From: Ardenticatenaceae bacterium
GTDB taxonomy: Bacteria > Chloroflexota > Anaerolineae > Promineifilales > Promineifilaceae
DNA: 64,000 bases
Assembly: GCA_020634315.1 (NCBI GenBank)
Contig: JACKBV010000018.1
Location: 29,025 to 93,024 of the forward strand
Reading direction: 5' to 3'
The notes under the pieces are model-generated. The model saw only the letters and a list, made by a program, of their open reading frames with translations. It did not search any database and had not been told where the DNA came from. Of the stretch, positions 20,642 through 29,654 are shown piece by piece. Positions within the stretch are counted from its first letter, which is position 1. Every line of letters begins with the position of its first letter. The position numbers were made by a program, and so were the translations under genes.

Positions 20642-21841
20642 ATGTCATCAACTGCAAAGAGTTTACTAACAGTCACATTATTATTACTGCTGGCAGCCAG
20701 TGCCTTTGTTGCCGGTTACTTTACCAATGATTTCGTCGAATTAATGAGCGGTGAGGGGACGTTGGTGCGCGAACGCCAGGACTTTGACCTGTTTTGGGAA
20801 GCATGGGATCGCATTGAAACCAACTTCATTGGCGAATTACCTACCTCTCAAGCATTTACATATGGCGCGATTCGTGGTGTCGTTGGCTTGTTAGACGACC
20901 CCTACACGGTTTTCATTGAGCCTGCTATTCGTGATCAAGAGCGAGAATCGTTGCGTGGCACATTTGGCGGTATTGGCGCTTACATCCGTCGCCCTGAAGA
21001 AGGGGGTGATATGGTGCTAGAGCCGATTCCTGGTAATCCGGCTGAACTGGCCGGTGTTTTGTTTGGTGATGTGCTGATTGCGATTGACGAGACGCCCGTG
21101 ACGCCGGAGATGACCGTACAAGAGGTGGCTGATTTGGTGCGCGGCGAGAAAGGGACAACGGTGACGCTAACGGTCATTCACCCTGGCGAAAGCGACAGCG
21201 TGGACATTGATGTTGTCCGTGATGATATACTTATCCCCTCTGTCACTTACCGCATGCTAGATACGGAAACCCCGATTGGGTATATTCAGTTGACTCGTTT
21301 TAGCGGGGAAAGTGGCAATGAGATTTACAACGCTATTGTTGATCTGACAGACCAGGGGGCGCAGAAGCTGGTGCTGGATTTACGTGGCAATGGGGGCGGG
21401 CTGTTGGATGCGGCCGTTTCCGTGGCTGACCATTTTATGGATGAAGGTGTTGTCGTTTACCAGGAAAGCCGCACCGAAGGGGAAAAAGTGCGCGAGACAA
21501 CGAACGAGACCATTGCGCCGGACGTTCCTCTGGTTATTTTAGTTGATGGCGGCACCGCCAGCGCTTCAGAAATTCTTGCTGGTGCGCTGCAAGATCGGGA
21601 ACGGGCAACGATTATCGGGCAGAAAACATTTGGCAAAGGGTCTGTGCAGCTTGTCTTTGACTTGAGCGATGGCTCATCTGTGCATGTGACCTCGGCACGA
21701 TGGCTGACGCCCGACAAGCATCAAATCGACCAGCAAGGGTTAGAGCCAGATATTGTGGTGGAAATTACGCAAGATGCTATTGATAACGGCCGTGACGACG
21801 TTTTGAACCAGGCTGTCGAATTTTTGCAGCAATTACCCTAA
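20642..21841 (+). CDS. C-terminal processing protease (S41, CtpA-like)
   Basis: 399 residues. An N-terminal hydrophobic anchor (about 8-26) is followed by the S41 N-terminal bundle, a PDZ domain (about 105-190, GTFGGIGAYI to GDVLIAIDE) and the protease core. The Ser-Lys dyad is S307 (GGTASASEILAG) and K332 (TFGKGSVQ), 25 residues apart as in Tsp. It cleaves exported proteins outside the membrane. AGAGAAGAG precedes the ATG at 20642; a longer frame from 20579 is rejected because the anchor begins here. A paralogue follows in tandem. Confidence 0.9.
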   Translation: MSSTAKSLLTVTLLLLLAASAFVAGYFTNDFVELMSGEGTLVRERQDFDLFWEAWDRIETNFIGELPTSQAFTYGAIRGVVGLLDDPYTVFIEPAIRDQERESLRGTFGGIGAYIRRPEEGGDMVLEPIPGNPAELAGVLFGDVLIAIDETPVTPEMTVQEVADLVRGEKGTTVTLTVIHPGESDSVDIDVVRDDILIPSVTYRMLDTETPIGYIQLTRFSGESGNEIYNAIVDLTDQGAQKLVLDLRGNGGGLLDAAVSVADHFMDEGVVVYQESRTEGEKVRETTNETIAPDVPLVILVDGGTASASEILAGALQDRERATIIGQKTFGKGSVQLVFDLSDGSSVHVTSARWLTPDKHQIDQQGLEPDIVVEITQDAIDNGRDDVLNQAVEFLQQLP

Positions 21842-22014
21842 ACGGAGCAGAGCCATTTTCTGCTTTGGCACAAAGGTTATCGACAGCACTCAAATCAGTT
21901 GTTACAAGCTGTAGATATGCTGCGCGGGATGAGAAAATGTGGAACTTTGCGGCAATTTCGGTGGATTGTGGTTATTGTCAGCATCAACACGAGTAATTGA
22001 GAGAAGGAAGTATT

Positions 22015-23454
22015 ATGGTTGATCATGAACCAACAGGACAAAAGCAAACCAATTGGCTGGTAATTGGGGCAGTGGCTATTGCCGCATTATTTTTGGTTAT
22101 GTGCGTTGGGTTAGCCGGATTTGCCTTGGGGCGCTCGACAACATCGACTGAGACTGTGCAGGAAACAATTCGAGAGACTGTCACCGAATTGGTGGAAGTG
22201 ACGCGAGAAGTGACCGTTGTCCCGACGGCAAGTGACACGAGCAGTGCAGAGCAGTCAGAAGTGGACGATACGCAAGCGGGCACGGTTGATACACCGCCAC
22301 TGCCTACAACCGAGCCATCTGCTCCCCCGTTAACACAAGAGACGCCAACAGAGCCTGCGCCAACAGAGCCATCGGCATATAGCGATATAGCAGAGCTTGA
22401 CCTGGATGTGCTTTATGAGGTGTGGGATATTGTTGAGCGGCAGTTTGACGGAGACCTACCGGCAGAGGAAGATTTGCTTTTCTCCTTGATTGAAGGCTCG
22501 TTAGGGACGCTTGATGATGAATATACGCGCTTTATCCGTCCTGATATTGCTGCCCGCATGCGCGAGGATATGGGCGGATCGATCTCCGGTATTGGCGCAT
22601 TTGTGCGGGAAACGGAAGATGGGTTGATCGAAATTGTTGCGCCGATTGAAGGACAACCGGCTGAATTGGTGGGATTGCGTGCTGGCGACATTATCGTCAC
22701 TGTGGATGGCGAATCGGTCATTGGCAAAACTTTTGATGAAGTGCTGCTGTTGGTGCGTGGGCCGGAAGGGTCGGTTGTTGTCATAGAGGTTGCCCGTGAA
22801 GGCGAAGAGGCGTACCTGCCTTTTACCATTACGCGTGCTCGTTTTGAAGTGCCGGTAACTGAGGCGGAAATGCTGCCGGGGAATATCGCTTATATTCGCC
22901 TGTTGGAGTTTAATCAGGTGGCGACGGAGCGTATGTTGGCTGACCTGGATGAATTGCTGGCGCAAAATCCGGATGGGTTGATTTTGGATTTGCGTAATAA
23001 TCCTGGTGGTTTTTTGAATCAGGCGGTGTCTATTGCTGACATTTTCTTGCCTACATCGGTGGTGTTGATTGAGCGTAATAATCAAGGCCTGGATGATACG
23101 TTCCGTGTCGATGATGGAGATGTGGGCGAGTCGATTCCTATGGTGGTGTTGGTGAATCAGGCCAGCGCCAGTGCTGCGGAGATTGTGGCTGGGGCGCTGC
23201 GGGATAACGGCCGTGCCATTCTCATTGGCGAGACAACTTTTGGCAAAGGGTCCGTTCAACAGGTACACACGTTGTCTAATGGCGCTGAATTGCGTGTAAC
23301 AATTGCTCGTTGGTACACGCCTGCTAATGTGAGCATTAGTCAGGAGGGCATTACACCGGATATTGAGGTGGAAGCGCCGGCCGACATTGTTTTTGGCAGC
23401 GACAATGATGCACCATTGCAGCGGGCTGTGGATTACTTGTTGAATGGTGAATAA
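22015..23454 (+). CDS. C-terminal processing protease (S41), paralogue with Thr/Pro stalk
   Basis: 479 residues. It has a membrane anchor (about 14-38) and then a 90-residue low-complexity stalk rich in Thr, Val, Glu and Pro that the upstream paralogue lacks. The S41 bundle, PDZ domain (GGSISGIGAFV) and catalytic core follow, with S386 (NQASASAAEI) and K411 (TFGKGSVQ). The ATG at 22015 has GAGAAGG eight bases upstream. The two genes probably arose by tandem duplication; the long stalk would hold this protease further from the membrane. Confidence 0.9.
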   Translation: MVDHEPTGQKQTNWLVIGAVAIAALFLVMCVGLAGFALGRSTTSTETVQETIRETVTELVEVTREVTVVPTASDTSSAEQSEVDDTQAGTVDTPPLPTTEPSAPPLTQETPTEPAPTEPSAYSDIAELDLDVLYEVWDIVERQFDGDLPAEEDLLFSLIEGSLGTLDDEYTRFIRPDIAARMREDMGGSISGIGAFVRETEDGLIEIVAPIEGQPAELVGLRAGDIIVTVDGESVIGKTFDEVLLLVRGPEGSVVVIEVAREGEEAYLPFTITRARFEVPVTEAEMLPGNIAYIRLLEFNQVATERMLADLDELLAQNPDGLILDLRNNPGGFLNQAVSIADIFLPTSVVLIERNNQGLDDTFRVDDGDVGESIPMVVLVNQASASAAEIVAGALRDNGRAILIGETTFGKGSVQQVHTLSNGAELRVTIARWYTPANVSISQEGITPDIEVEAPADIVFGSDNDAPLQRAVDYLLNGE

Positions 23455-23574
23455 GTAAGGGAGGCGGCTCCCGGCACAGCTTGATTCTTTAATCATTATC
23501 CTTCCAAAGGAAAGTGAGGATAGCAAGTTGCTTTTATCACAACTTTTGGCAGGTTTTTATTCTGGTAAGAAGAT

Positions 23575-24042
23575 ATGACAAAGTCTGAAGGCATAAAGAT
23601 CATTTCTAATAACCGGCGTGCCCGTCACGATTATGAACTGCTTGATTTTTTCGAGGCGGGTCTTGTCTTGCAGGGAACGGAGATTAAGTCTATTCGTGCG
23701 CATCATGCGAGTTTGCAGCGGAGTTATGTGCAAAACCGTGAGGGGGAGTTGTGGCTGATTGAAGCCAACATTGCTCAGTATGAGTATGGGAATCGGGAGA
23801 ATCATGACCCGACGCGCCCGCGTAAACTGCTCCTCCACCGGCGCGAAATCAATAAATTGATAGAGACGTTGCAGCAAAAAGGGTTGACGTTAATTCCTAC
23901 CAAGCTGTATTTGAAAAACGGCCGTGCAAAAGTGGAGATCGCGTTAGCGCGTGGGAAGCACAAATATGACAAGCGCCAGGATTTGGCGAAACGAGATGCG
24001 CAGCGCCATGTGGATCGGGCGCTGCGCGAGAAGTACAGGTGA
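23575..24042 (+). CDS. smpB: SsrA-binding protein SmpB
   Basis: 155 residues with the SmpB pattern throughout: NRRARHDYELLDFFEAGLVL, QGTEIKSIR, EANIAQYEYGN, HDPTRPRKLLLHRREI, KNGRAKVEIALARGK and the basic C-terminal tail KYDKRQDLAKRD that enters the ribosome A site. SmpB binds tmRNA for trans-translation of stalled ribosomes. No tmRNA gene is recognisable next to it. The ATG at 23575 has AAGAAG upstream. Confidence 0.97.
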   Translation: MTKSEGIKIISNNRRARHDYELLDFFEAGLVLQGTEIKSIRAHHASLQRSYVQNREGELWLIEANIAQYEYGNRENHDPTRPRKLLLHRREINKLIETLQQKGLTLIPTKLYLKNGRAKVEIALARGKHKYDKRQDLAKRDAQRHVDRALREKYR

Positions 24043-24052
24043 TGGGGGTGTG

Positions 24053-24085
24053 AACCGCAACCCGTGAACTTGGGGCTGCGGTTTT
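24053..24085 (+). terminator. Probable terminator of smpB
   Basis: An 11-bp stem with one mismatch (24053-24063 AACCGCAACCC with 24073-24083) and a 9-base loop is followed by T4. It lies between the convergent smpB and C39-like genes and overlaps the end of the latter. Confidence 0.55.
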
Positions 24086-25214
24086 AGAATTCGGCGACGA
24101 ACCAGGCGGCGACGTAACCTTCTTTGCCGTCGCTGGTGCGTACTTTGAGCCATTGTCCGTCTTTACCCAGTTTATTTTTGCCGTCCTCATCTATAACGTC
24201 TAGGGTGGTGTTTGTGGTGAGGTAGCGAATCAAGGTGTCGTTGGCAACGCGGGGTTCGCTGCGGAAGGATAGCTGTTGGGTGGTGACTTTGACTTTGAAG
24301 GTGGTGACTGCTGGGGGCGTTACGGGTGCTGGGGTTGGGGAAGGCGGTGTTGTGGGGATAACGGCCGTTTCCTGTACCAACCACGCCGCCACATACCCCT
24401 CCGTCCCCGATGCGTCTTGAACACGCAGCCACTGCCCTTGCTTGCCGAGTTTGGCACGGGCAGTGCTCGTCGTATCCAAAACTTGCAGCGTTTCCGTTGT
24501 CGCCAAAATTTTCAACTGTGTGCCGGAAATAGGCTGCTGGCGCAGTTTCAATTCAATGGTCGGTTTGACGGCAATGGGGTCTCCTGTTTCCGTTGGTGTA
24601 GGCGCTGGAGCCGGTGTTGGCGTAATGTCCTTGGGCCGCTTAAAAATGGCTGTTGCATGCTCAACGGGATCGGCCGTTTCCTGTAACTCCCCTTTGCCAT
24701 GCCAAATTGCTTCCAAAATCACATCTTCCGCTTTCTTGCCCCCAAATCCATAGCGCCCCAACAATGTGTTCGGCGCATCATCCTTTTGCCACGGATCCCA
24801 CATCAAATAATCATCCTCTTGCTTTTGGTAAAGCACCACCCAATGACTGTCAATGTTGGCATCTGGCGTCCAGTCTACGCGCACAGCAATCAATGAACCC
24901 TGCTGCAAACCGCTGTCAATCAGGCTCATTGGGGCGGGCGTGCCTTCGCACTGCACGCGCTTTTGGCGCTGCATACCCAGCTGCGGAAACTGCCCTGGCA
25001 CTTGCGCCGATTTAATCCAGGCTCCCGTGAAGCCATTGTTGGCTTTCATGCGTTCGTTGAGGGACGCAGGAGTTTCGTTGGCACCAAAGTGATTGACAAT
25101 CATCGCCATGCTGGTCAGTAAACAGCCGACTTGCTCGATGGTCAACGCATTTTGCGTGCCAATTTTGTTGTCTTTCCAGCGGGAATCGTTTTGATAAAGC
25201 TGTTTGTTAGACAT
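24084..25214 (-). CDS. C39-like cysteine peptidase with two SH3b domains
   Basis: 376 residues. The N-terminal papain-like domain has C31 (EQVGCLLTSMAMI), H124 (IDSHWVVLY) and D140 (LMWDPW), a full catalytic set as in peptidase C39_2 proteins. A Thr/Pro linker leads to two SH3b repeats (about 205-275 and 305-376), each ending in a near-identical WLxVxxxxGxEGYVAAW. SH3b repeats usually bind cell wall, so a peptidoglycan or peptide hydrolase is likely. No signal peptide is visible, so the export route is unclear. AAGGAG sits just before the ATG. Confidence 0.75.
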   Translation of the reverse strand: MSNKQLYQNDSRWKDNKIGTQNALTIEQVGCLLTSMAMIVNHFGANETPASLNERMKANNGFTGAWIKSAQVPGQFPQLGMQRQKRVQCEGTPAPMSLIDSGLQQGSLIAVRVDWTPDANIDSHWVVLYQKQEDDYLMWDPWQKDDAPNTLLGRYGFGGKKAEDVILEAIWHGKGELQETADPVEHATAIFKRPKDITPTPAPAPTPTETGDPIAVKPTIELKLRQQPISGTQLKILATTETLQVLDTTSTARAKLGKQGQWLRVQDASGTEGYVAAWLVQETAVIPTTPPSPTPAPVTPPAVTTFKVKVTTQQLSFRSEPRVANDTLIRYLTTNTTLDVIDEDGKNKLGKDGQWLKVRTSDGKEGYVAAWFVAEF

Positions 25215-25376
25215 GGAATCTCCTTTTGGGGTGATCGGAAATGGAGAGCTGTCTGCTTCTCGACTCCGAGCAAAGAGTAGGGCTTAACTTGCCACAGATT
25301 CTTCTACCGTTTCGTCTATCACAACGCCGTTAAAATTTTGGCAATGACGCTGAAGATCGCAGTATACAGCAAAAGT

Positions 25377-27560
25377 TTACTCTTTTGTCAGGCGAAACAG
25401 CGTCAAAAGTAAAACGAGTGTTACCAGTAAAATCTGGATGGCGACGAGCGGTGTGTTGGTTGTTTGCGGCAGGATGGGTGTTGTTTTGGCTGCCGGTTGT
25501 GCTTTTGGCGTCGATGCGCTTGTGTTGGCACCGATGGCTGTTGGCGCAACGGCCGTTGCCACCTTTGTCAACAAAAAATCCACAATCAGGTCGATTTGCT
25601 CATCGGACAGCCGCTGCCGATAGTCACGCGGCATAATGTTTTCCAGGCAAGGGCCATTGGGGCACGCTGGCGCGATGAACGCGTTTGGCTCCAGGATGGA
25701 CTGCCGGATGTACTCAGCCGCAGATAGGCCGGGCACACGTTCACCGGCTGTGTCGGCAATGTGTGTCAGGTCAGGGCCAACTTTGCGGGCTTCGCCCAGA
25801 GCGCCAATGGTGTGGCATGCGCCACAGCCGGAATTCAGAATGATGTCGGCGGCGTCATCCCCTTGCACGGGGCGCGGTGTGGCGGTGGGGGCTGGCGTGG
25901 GAACGGCCGTTGCCGTGACCGTCGCCTTGGGGGTCGCCCGCGCCTCTTCAATTTCGGTTACAGTTGGTTGTCGCAGTTCTGTTGCCGGAGCGATGCGTAA
26001 AACGGCCGTGCATTGATTAATGCCCGGTTCCGGATCAGGCATACACCACAACGGATTGCTCTTTTTCGTTTTTAGCAGCGGCACGAACCAAACCACAATA
26101 TCTTGCCCTGAGATTGGCTCTCCATCCAGCCATTGACGCGGCGGTTGGAATGTGTCGCCCGGCCCGGTGGCAATTGGGCCATCCCCTTCCTCTTCCTTCT
26201 TTTGCAGCACAAACAAACGTGCTTCATCTAAGCCCAGCGGATCCGTGCGTGCCATTTGCCAGGTGTACAATGTGTCGCCATCAAATGTGCCCAATTTCGT
26301 GCCATCTGGGGCGACATCGTCCACCACCGGATATAGCTCAAACTCCGTTTCCGCTTCCCGCCATTCGCCATCTTGCCAGACGGCGACGTGATCCCCCTCT
26401 GGCCCATCAATGTCCATGTCAATGCGCCAAAATGGGCGATAAATGGAGAGGTCGTCGCAGCCTGGTCCATGCGATACAAATTGCGGCGAAAACGAGCCAT
26501 CGGCAAAAAACTGCATCACCTGCTCATACCGGTAGCAGCAAATGCAGTTCGGCCAATGGGTGAATTCGGTGAACAACTGCCGCACTTCAAAGCCATCGGC
26601 CAGGTCGGTGATTTGGGTGCCGCCAAAAGGAGGGACAGAGGCGTTGAAGCCGATTTCGTCACGATACCCGCCCGGCCAGCTTGGGTACCATGCCTCTACC
26701 TGACTGATTTTTGCGCTGGCGAAGACGAGGTTGCCATTGTAGGTGGCATCGCGGAATAAAATGCCATCGTGGGCCGTCATTTCCCAACAAACACTCCAGC
26801 CATCTTGTTCTTTACAATCATCAGTGTAGGCGTAGCGCTGCATGGGGGGAATGGCGCTGGTTGGCTGATTGGCACGGCCGCGCGTGTAAAAAATACGCGC
26901 CACCCTTTCTTGCTCGACGTTGACGAAAACATGGACGATACGGCCGCTTCCTGCCGGGTCGTGGTAAGTGAGGTCAACACACCATTGATCGCGGCAGGCA
27001 TCATCTACCAGCCAGCCAGACATGGGCACCATCACCTGTTCTTCGGCGCGGATGTCGCCGAGCAGCGCCTGCACTTCGGCATCGGCGGCGGCGATGTCCA
27101 GCACTTTGGCGGCGATGAGGCTGCTGCCCGCAGGACGGGCGAGGGGGTTTTGCCAGAAGGCGACGGTAACGGCCGTTTCCAGATTCACCACCGCCTCAAT
27201 TGTTCCGCCCGCGTCAAAATTGTAAAACGTTGCCAGCGCACAATCATCCGCGCCACAACCCAGGTCAGCCCAGGCACGGGCCTCGCCCGTGGTCAGCCGC
27301 ACCGCTTCAACAAATGTGTAATCCGTTTCGGCCAGGAGTTGGTTCAGGGCCACATTTGTCAGCGCAATGTTGCGCACCCAGACGCGATCTAACGCCGCTC
27401 CTGGCAGCGAGTAGCTGTAAAAATTCTGGCCGCTTTTGGCGACGGCCAGTTGGATTCTATTTTCCTGCCGCGCATACCAGAAAAAGCTGGCAATGAGGAG
27501 GGCGACATTGATAATGATCAGTCGAAAAAGAAAGCGGCGACGCTTGTTAATTTGTGTCAT
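25377..27560 (-). CDS. Membrane-anchored cytochrome c protein with copper-amine-oxidase-like region
   Basis: 727 residues. N-terminal anchor (about 10-27), then a ~500-residue region whose middle resembles the copper amine oxidase catalytic domain: YRYEQVMQFFADGSF (Y343 at the TPQ-tyrosine place) and WRIDMDIDG after it. The expected His-X-His copper ligands before that strand are not seen. A Thr/Pro linker leads to a class I cytochrome c domain with haem motif CGACH (C579-H583), Met ligand in NIMPRDYRQRL, and a C-terminal membrane helix after a Pro/Thr stalk. A redox enzyme at the outer face is inferred; the oxidase relationship needs a profile search. Confidence 0.6.
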   Translation of the reverse strand: MTQINKRRRFLFRLIIINVALLIASFFWYARQENRIQLAVAKSGQNFYSYSLPGAALDRVWVRNIALTNVALNQLLAETDYTFVEAVRLTTGEARAWADLGCGADDCALATFYNFDAGGTIEAVVNLETAVTVAFWQNPLARPAGSSLIAAKVLDIAAADAEVQALLGDIRAEEQVMVPMSGWLVDDACRDQWCVDLTYHDPAGSGRIVHVFVNVEQERVARIFYTRGRANQPTSAIPPMQRYAYTDDCKEQDGWSVCWEMTAHDGILFRDATYNGNLVFASAKISQVEAWYPSWPGGYRDEIGFNASVPPFGGTQITDLADGFEVRQLFTEFTHWPNCICCYRYEQVMQFFADGSFSPQFVSHGPGCDDLSIYRPFWRIDMDIDGPEGDHVAVWQDGEWREAETEFELYPVVDDVAPDGTKLGTFDGDTLYTWQMARTDPLGLDEARLFVLQKKEEEGDGPIATGPGDTFQPPRQWLDGEPISGQDIVVWFVPLLKTKKSNPLWCMPDPEPGINQCTAVLRIAPATELRQPTVTEIEEARATPKATVTATAVPTPAPTATPRPVQGDDAADIILNSGCGACHTIGALGEARKVGPDLTHIADTAGERVPGLSAAEYIRQSILEPNAFIAPACPNGPCLENIMPRDYRQRLSDEQIDLIVDFLLTKVATAVAPTAIGANTSASTPKAQPAAKTTPILPQTTNTPLVAIQILLVTLVLLLTLFRLTKE

Positions 27561-27622
27561 GCTAATTTCATTGATTCGCTTTTGTTTGTCGTAAATTCTT
27601 CAAAAGTCGGTTTCTCGGAAGT

Positions 27623-28156
27623 TCACCTTAAGTAATCCGGCCACAAACCGACCCAGTCTACTTCTGTCCCTTCGTGTGTGTTTAAGCGTTCGTACAGTTC
27701 GCCCGCGTGGTGTTGAATGTGGCGGATATTGTAAAACTGCAACTCTAGTTTGTTAAATGGGAGCCAGGAAAAGCCGGATTCGCCGTGCATATCCAGTTTA
27801 TCGACTATTGACAGCACAACTTGCTGCACGAGGGCCAGGTATTCGAGAACTTCAGCCGGGGTATAGGGGGTGTTAACGGCCGTTTCCTTATCCCCCCACG
27901 TCGATAGAGAACTGGCCGCCTTCTTATGCTTTTCCCAGGGCACGAAATCCGCCTCTGTCGGCTGCAAATAAAGATGGACATAAAAAAGAGCATGATACGC
28001 CACATGCCAAAAACGGTTTTCATAAGCCGCGTCATCCCACATCTCCGCCGGGCATTGCGTAACAGCCTGCTTCAACATTTCCAGCGCAGCCAAATATTGC
28101 GACTTAATCACCTCATTTAGATTCAACTGCGATTTAAGCACCTCAGTCAGGTTCAT
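27623..28156 (-). CDS. DinB-family protein
   Basis: 177 residues with the four-helix DinB/YfiT pattern. Potential metal ligands are in NRFWHVAYHALFYVHLY (about 50-66) and NIRHIQHHAGELYERL near residue 150, giving the His set of the superfamily. Members include bacillithiol or mycothiol-dependent transferases and many of unknown role. The C terminus (VGLWPDYLR) is typical of a DinB subgroup. It lies 22 bases after the HMG-CoA lyase gene on the same strand. Confidence 0.75.
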   Translation of the reverse strand: MNLTEVLKSQLNLNEVIKSQYLAALEMLKQAVTQCPAEMWDDAAYENRFWHVAYHALFYVHLYLQPTEADFVPWEKHKKAASSLSTWGDKETAVNTPYTPAEVLEYLALVQQVVLSIVDKLDMHGESGFSWLPFNKLELQFYNIRHIQHHAGELYERLNTHEGTEVDWVGLWPDYLR

Positions 28157-28178
28157 GTGTCATTTCTCCCAAAAACAA

Positions 28179-29111
28179 TTATGTGTCAAATGTCAGGTTT
28201 GGTTTGGTTGCACAAACACTTTCCCACCAGGCGCGAATACGCCCGCCAACAGGTCGTGTCACCCACGTTTCCATTTCATGCACAATATCCCACAGCTGGT
28301 TGAAATCCACGCCCGTGCCGATACCCATCTTGTAGCAGAGGTGAACCAGGTCTTCGGTTGCCAGATTCCCTGCGGCTCCTGGAGCAAAGGGACAGCCGCC
28401 TAATCCGCCAATACTGCTGTCAAAAATGCGCACGCCTGCTTGCAATGCGGTCGTTGCATTTGCCAGGCCAATGGCTTGTGTGTCGTGTAAATGCACTGCC
28501 AAACGATTCATACCAAGCCGTTTGCCTAACTCTTCCATCAGGCTGCCCACTTCCAATGGATGGGCATGACCGATGGTGTCGGCCACGGCTAATTCATCAA
28601 TGCCCAATTCCCAGATGCGTTCAGCCAGGGAAACTGTGCGCCAGGGATTAATGGGGCCTTCAAACGGGCAAACCCAGGCTGTCATCAAATAGACGCGTGT
28701 CCAAACACCGTCTCGCCGGGCTTGCGCCACCAGATCGCGTGTGATTTCCAGGGCACGCGCCGGGGACATGCGTGTGTTTTCCTGGCTGAACGTTTCGCTG
28801 ACAGCCACGCCAAAAGCCATTGAGTTGCACCCATTGGCGATGGCGCGGTCATACCCACGCTGATTAAAGACGAGGCCAATGAACTGCGTATCACTGTCAT
28901 GATGGGTTTGGGCGGCGTAAGCCATCATCGCATCGGCATCAGCCATTTGTGGCACATATTTGGGGTGGACAAAACTGGTCAGTTCGATGTGTTTGAGACC
29001 GGCCTGTACCAGTCCATCAACAAGCCATTTTTTTTGTGGGGTAGCGATGGGTGTCTGTTCGTTTTGCAATCCGTCGCGGGGGCCGACTTCATAGATTTTG
29101 ATGTAATCCAT
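28179..29111 (-). CDS. mvaB: Hydroxymethylglutaryl-CoA lyase
   Basis: 310 residues with the HMGCL/DRE-TIM features: IYEVGPRDGLQNE at the N terminus (catalytic Arg and metal-binding Asp), HIELTSFVHPKYVPQMAD, VHLHDTQAIGLAN with metal His residues, and the signature SIGGLGGCPFAPGAAGN with the catalytic Cys. It splits HMG-CoA into acetoacetate and acetyl-CoA, the last step of leucine breakdown. No other leucine-catabolic genes are in the window. The ATG at 29111 fits the family start; an in-frame TTG at 29135 is less likely. Confidence 0.93.
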   Translation of the reverse strand: MDYIKIYEVGPRDGLQNEQTPIATPQKKWLVDGLVQAGLKHIELTSFVHPKYVPQMADADAMMAYAAQTHHDSDTQFIGLVFNQRGYDRAIANGCNSMAFGVAVSETFSQENTRMSPARALEITRDLVAQARRDGVWTRVYLMTAWVCPFEGPINPWRTVSLAERIWELGIDELAVADTIGHAHPLEVGSLMEELGKRLGMNRLAVHLHDTQAIGLANATTALQAGVRIFDSSIGGLGGCPFAPGAAGNLATEDLVHLCYKMGIGTGVDFNQLWDIVHEMETWVTRPVGGRIRAWWESVCATKPNLTFDT

Positions 29112-29270
29112 AGGATTGACGATAACAACAAACAATTGGCGCTTCAGGCTAACTGTTTGCCGCTACTGCATAGACCTGACGCTGGATAAATGAACAGTAG
29201 GAAATCGTATTGGTTCTTGCTAATCAGTATACAGCTATCGGCAAGAGATGTCTTTGCAAAGCATGGTTGC

Positions 29271-29645
29271 TTATTGCGCACGCCATGCGGTTAGAAAAAT
29301 GAGTGCCCAGCCGCTTAAGAAGGCGAAGCCGCCCAAAGGCGTGATTGCCCCCAGCCAGCGGGCACGGGTGAAGACGAGCAGATAAAGGCTGCCGGAAAAG
29401 AGTAAGATGCCGATGAAGAAGAGATAGCCAGCCCAGGTTGGTAAGGAGCCGGGCCATTTGGACGCCGCCCAGGCCGCGATGAAAAGGGCCAGGGCATGGT
29501 AGATGTGATAGCGAACGGCCGTTGCAAAGGTGTCGGCTAAATCATGCTGTGCCAGGTAACTGCTCAGCCCATGTGCGCCAAATGCGCCTGCGCCAACCCC
29601 CAAGAACATCATTGCCGAACCGAGCATGAAGAATAATCTGTCCAT
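29271..29645 (-). CDS. DUF423 membrane protein
   Basis: 124 residues with four membrane helices. The family signature GVGAGAFGAHGLSSYL is at the N terminus, YHIYHALALF follows in helix 2, and the C terminus is PLGGFAFLSGWALIF. DUF423/YgdD proteins are widespread and have no established function. It starts ten bases after the EAD-STAND ATPase stop, so the two are probably one transcript. Confidence 0.88.
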   Translation of the reverse strand: MDRLFFMLGSAMMFLGVGAGAFGAHGLSSYLAQHDLADTFATAVRYHIYHALALFIAAWAASKWPGSLPTWAGYLFFIGILLFSGSLYLLVFTRARWLGAITPLGGFAFLSGWALIFLTAWRAQ

Positions 29646-29654
29646 AAAAACCTT

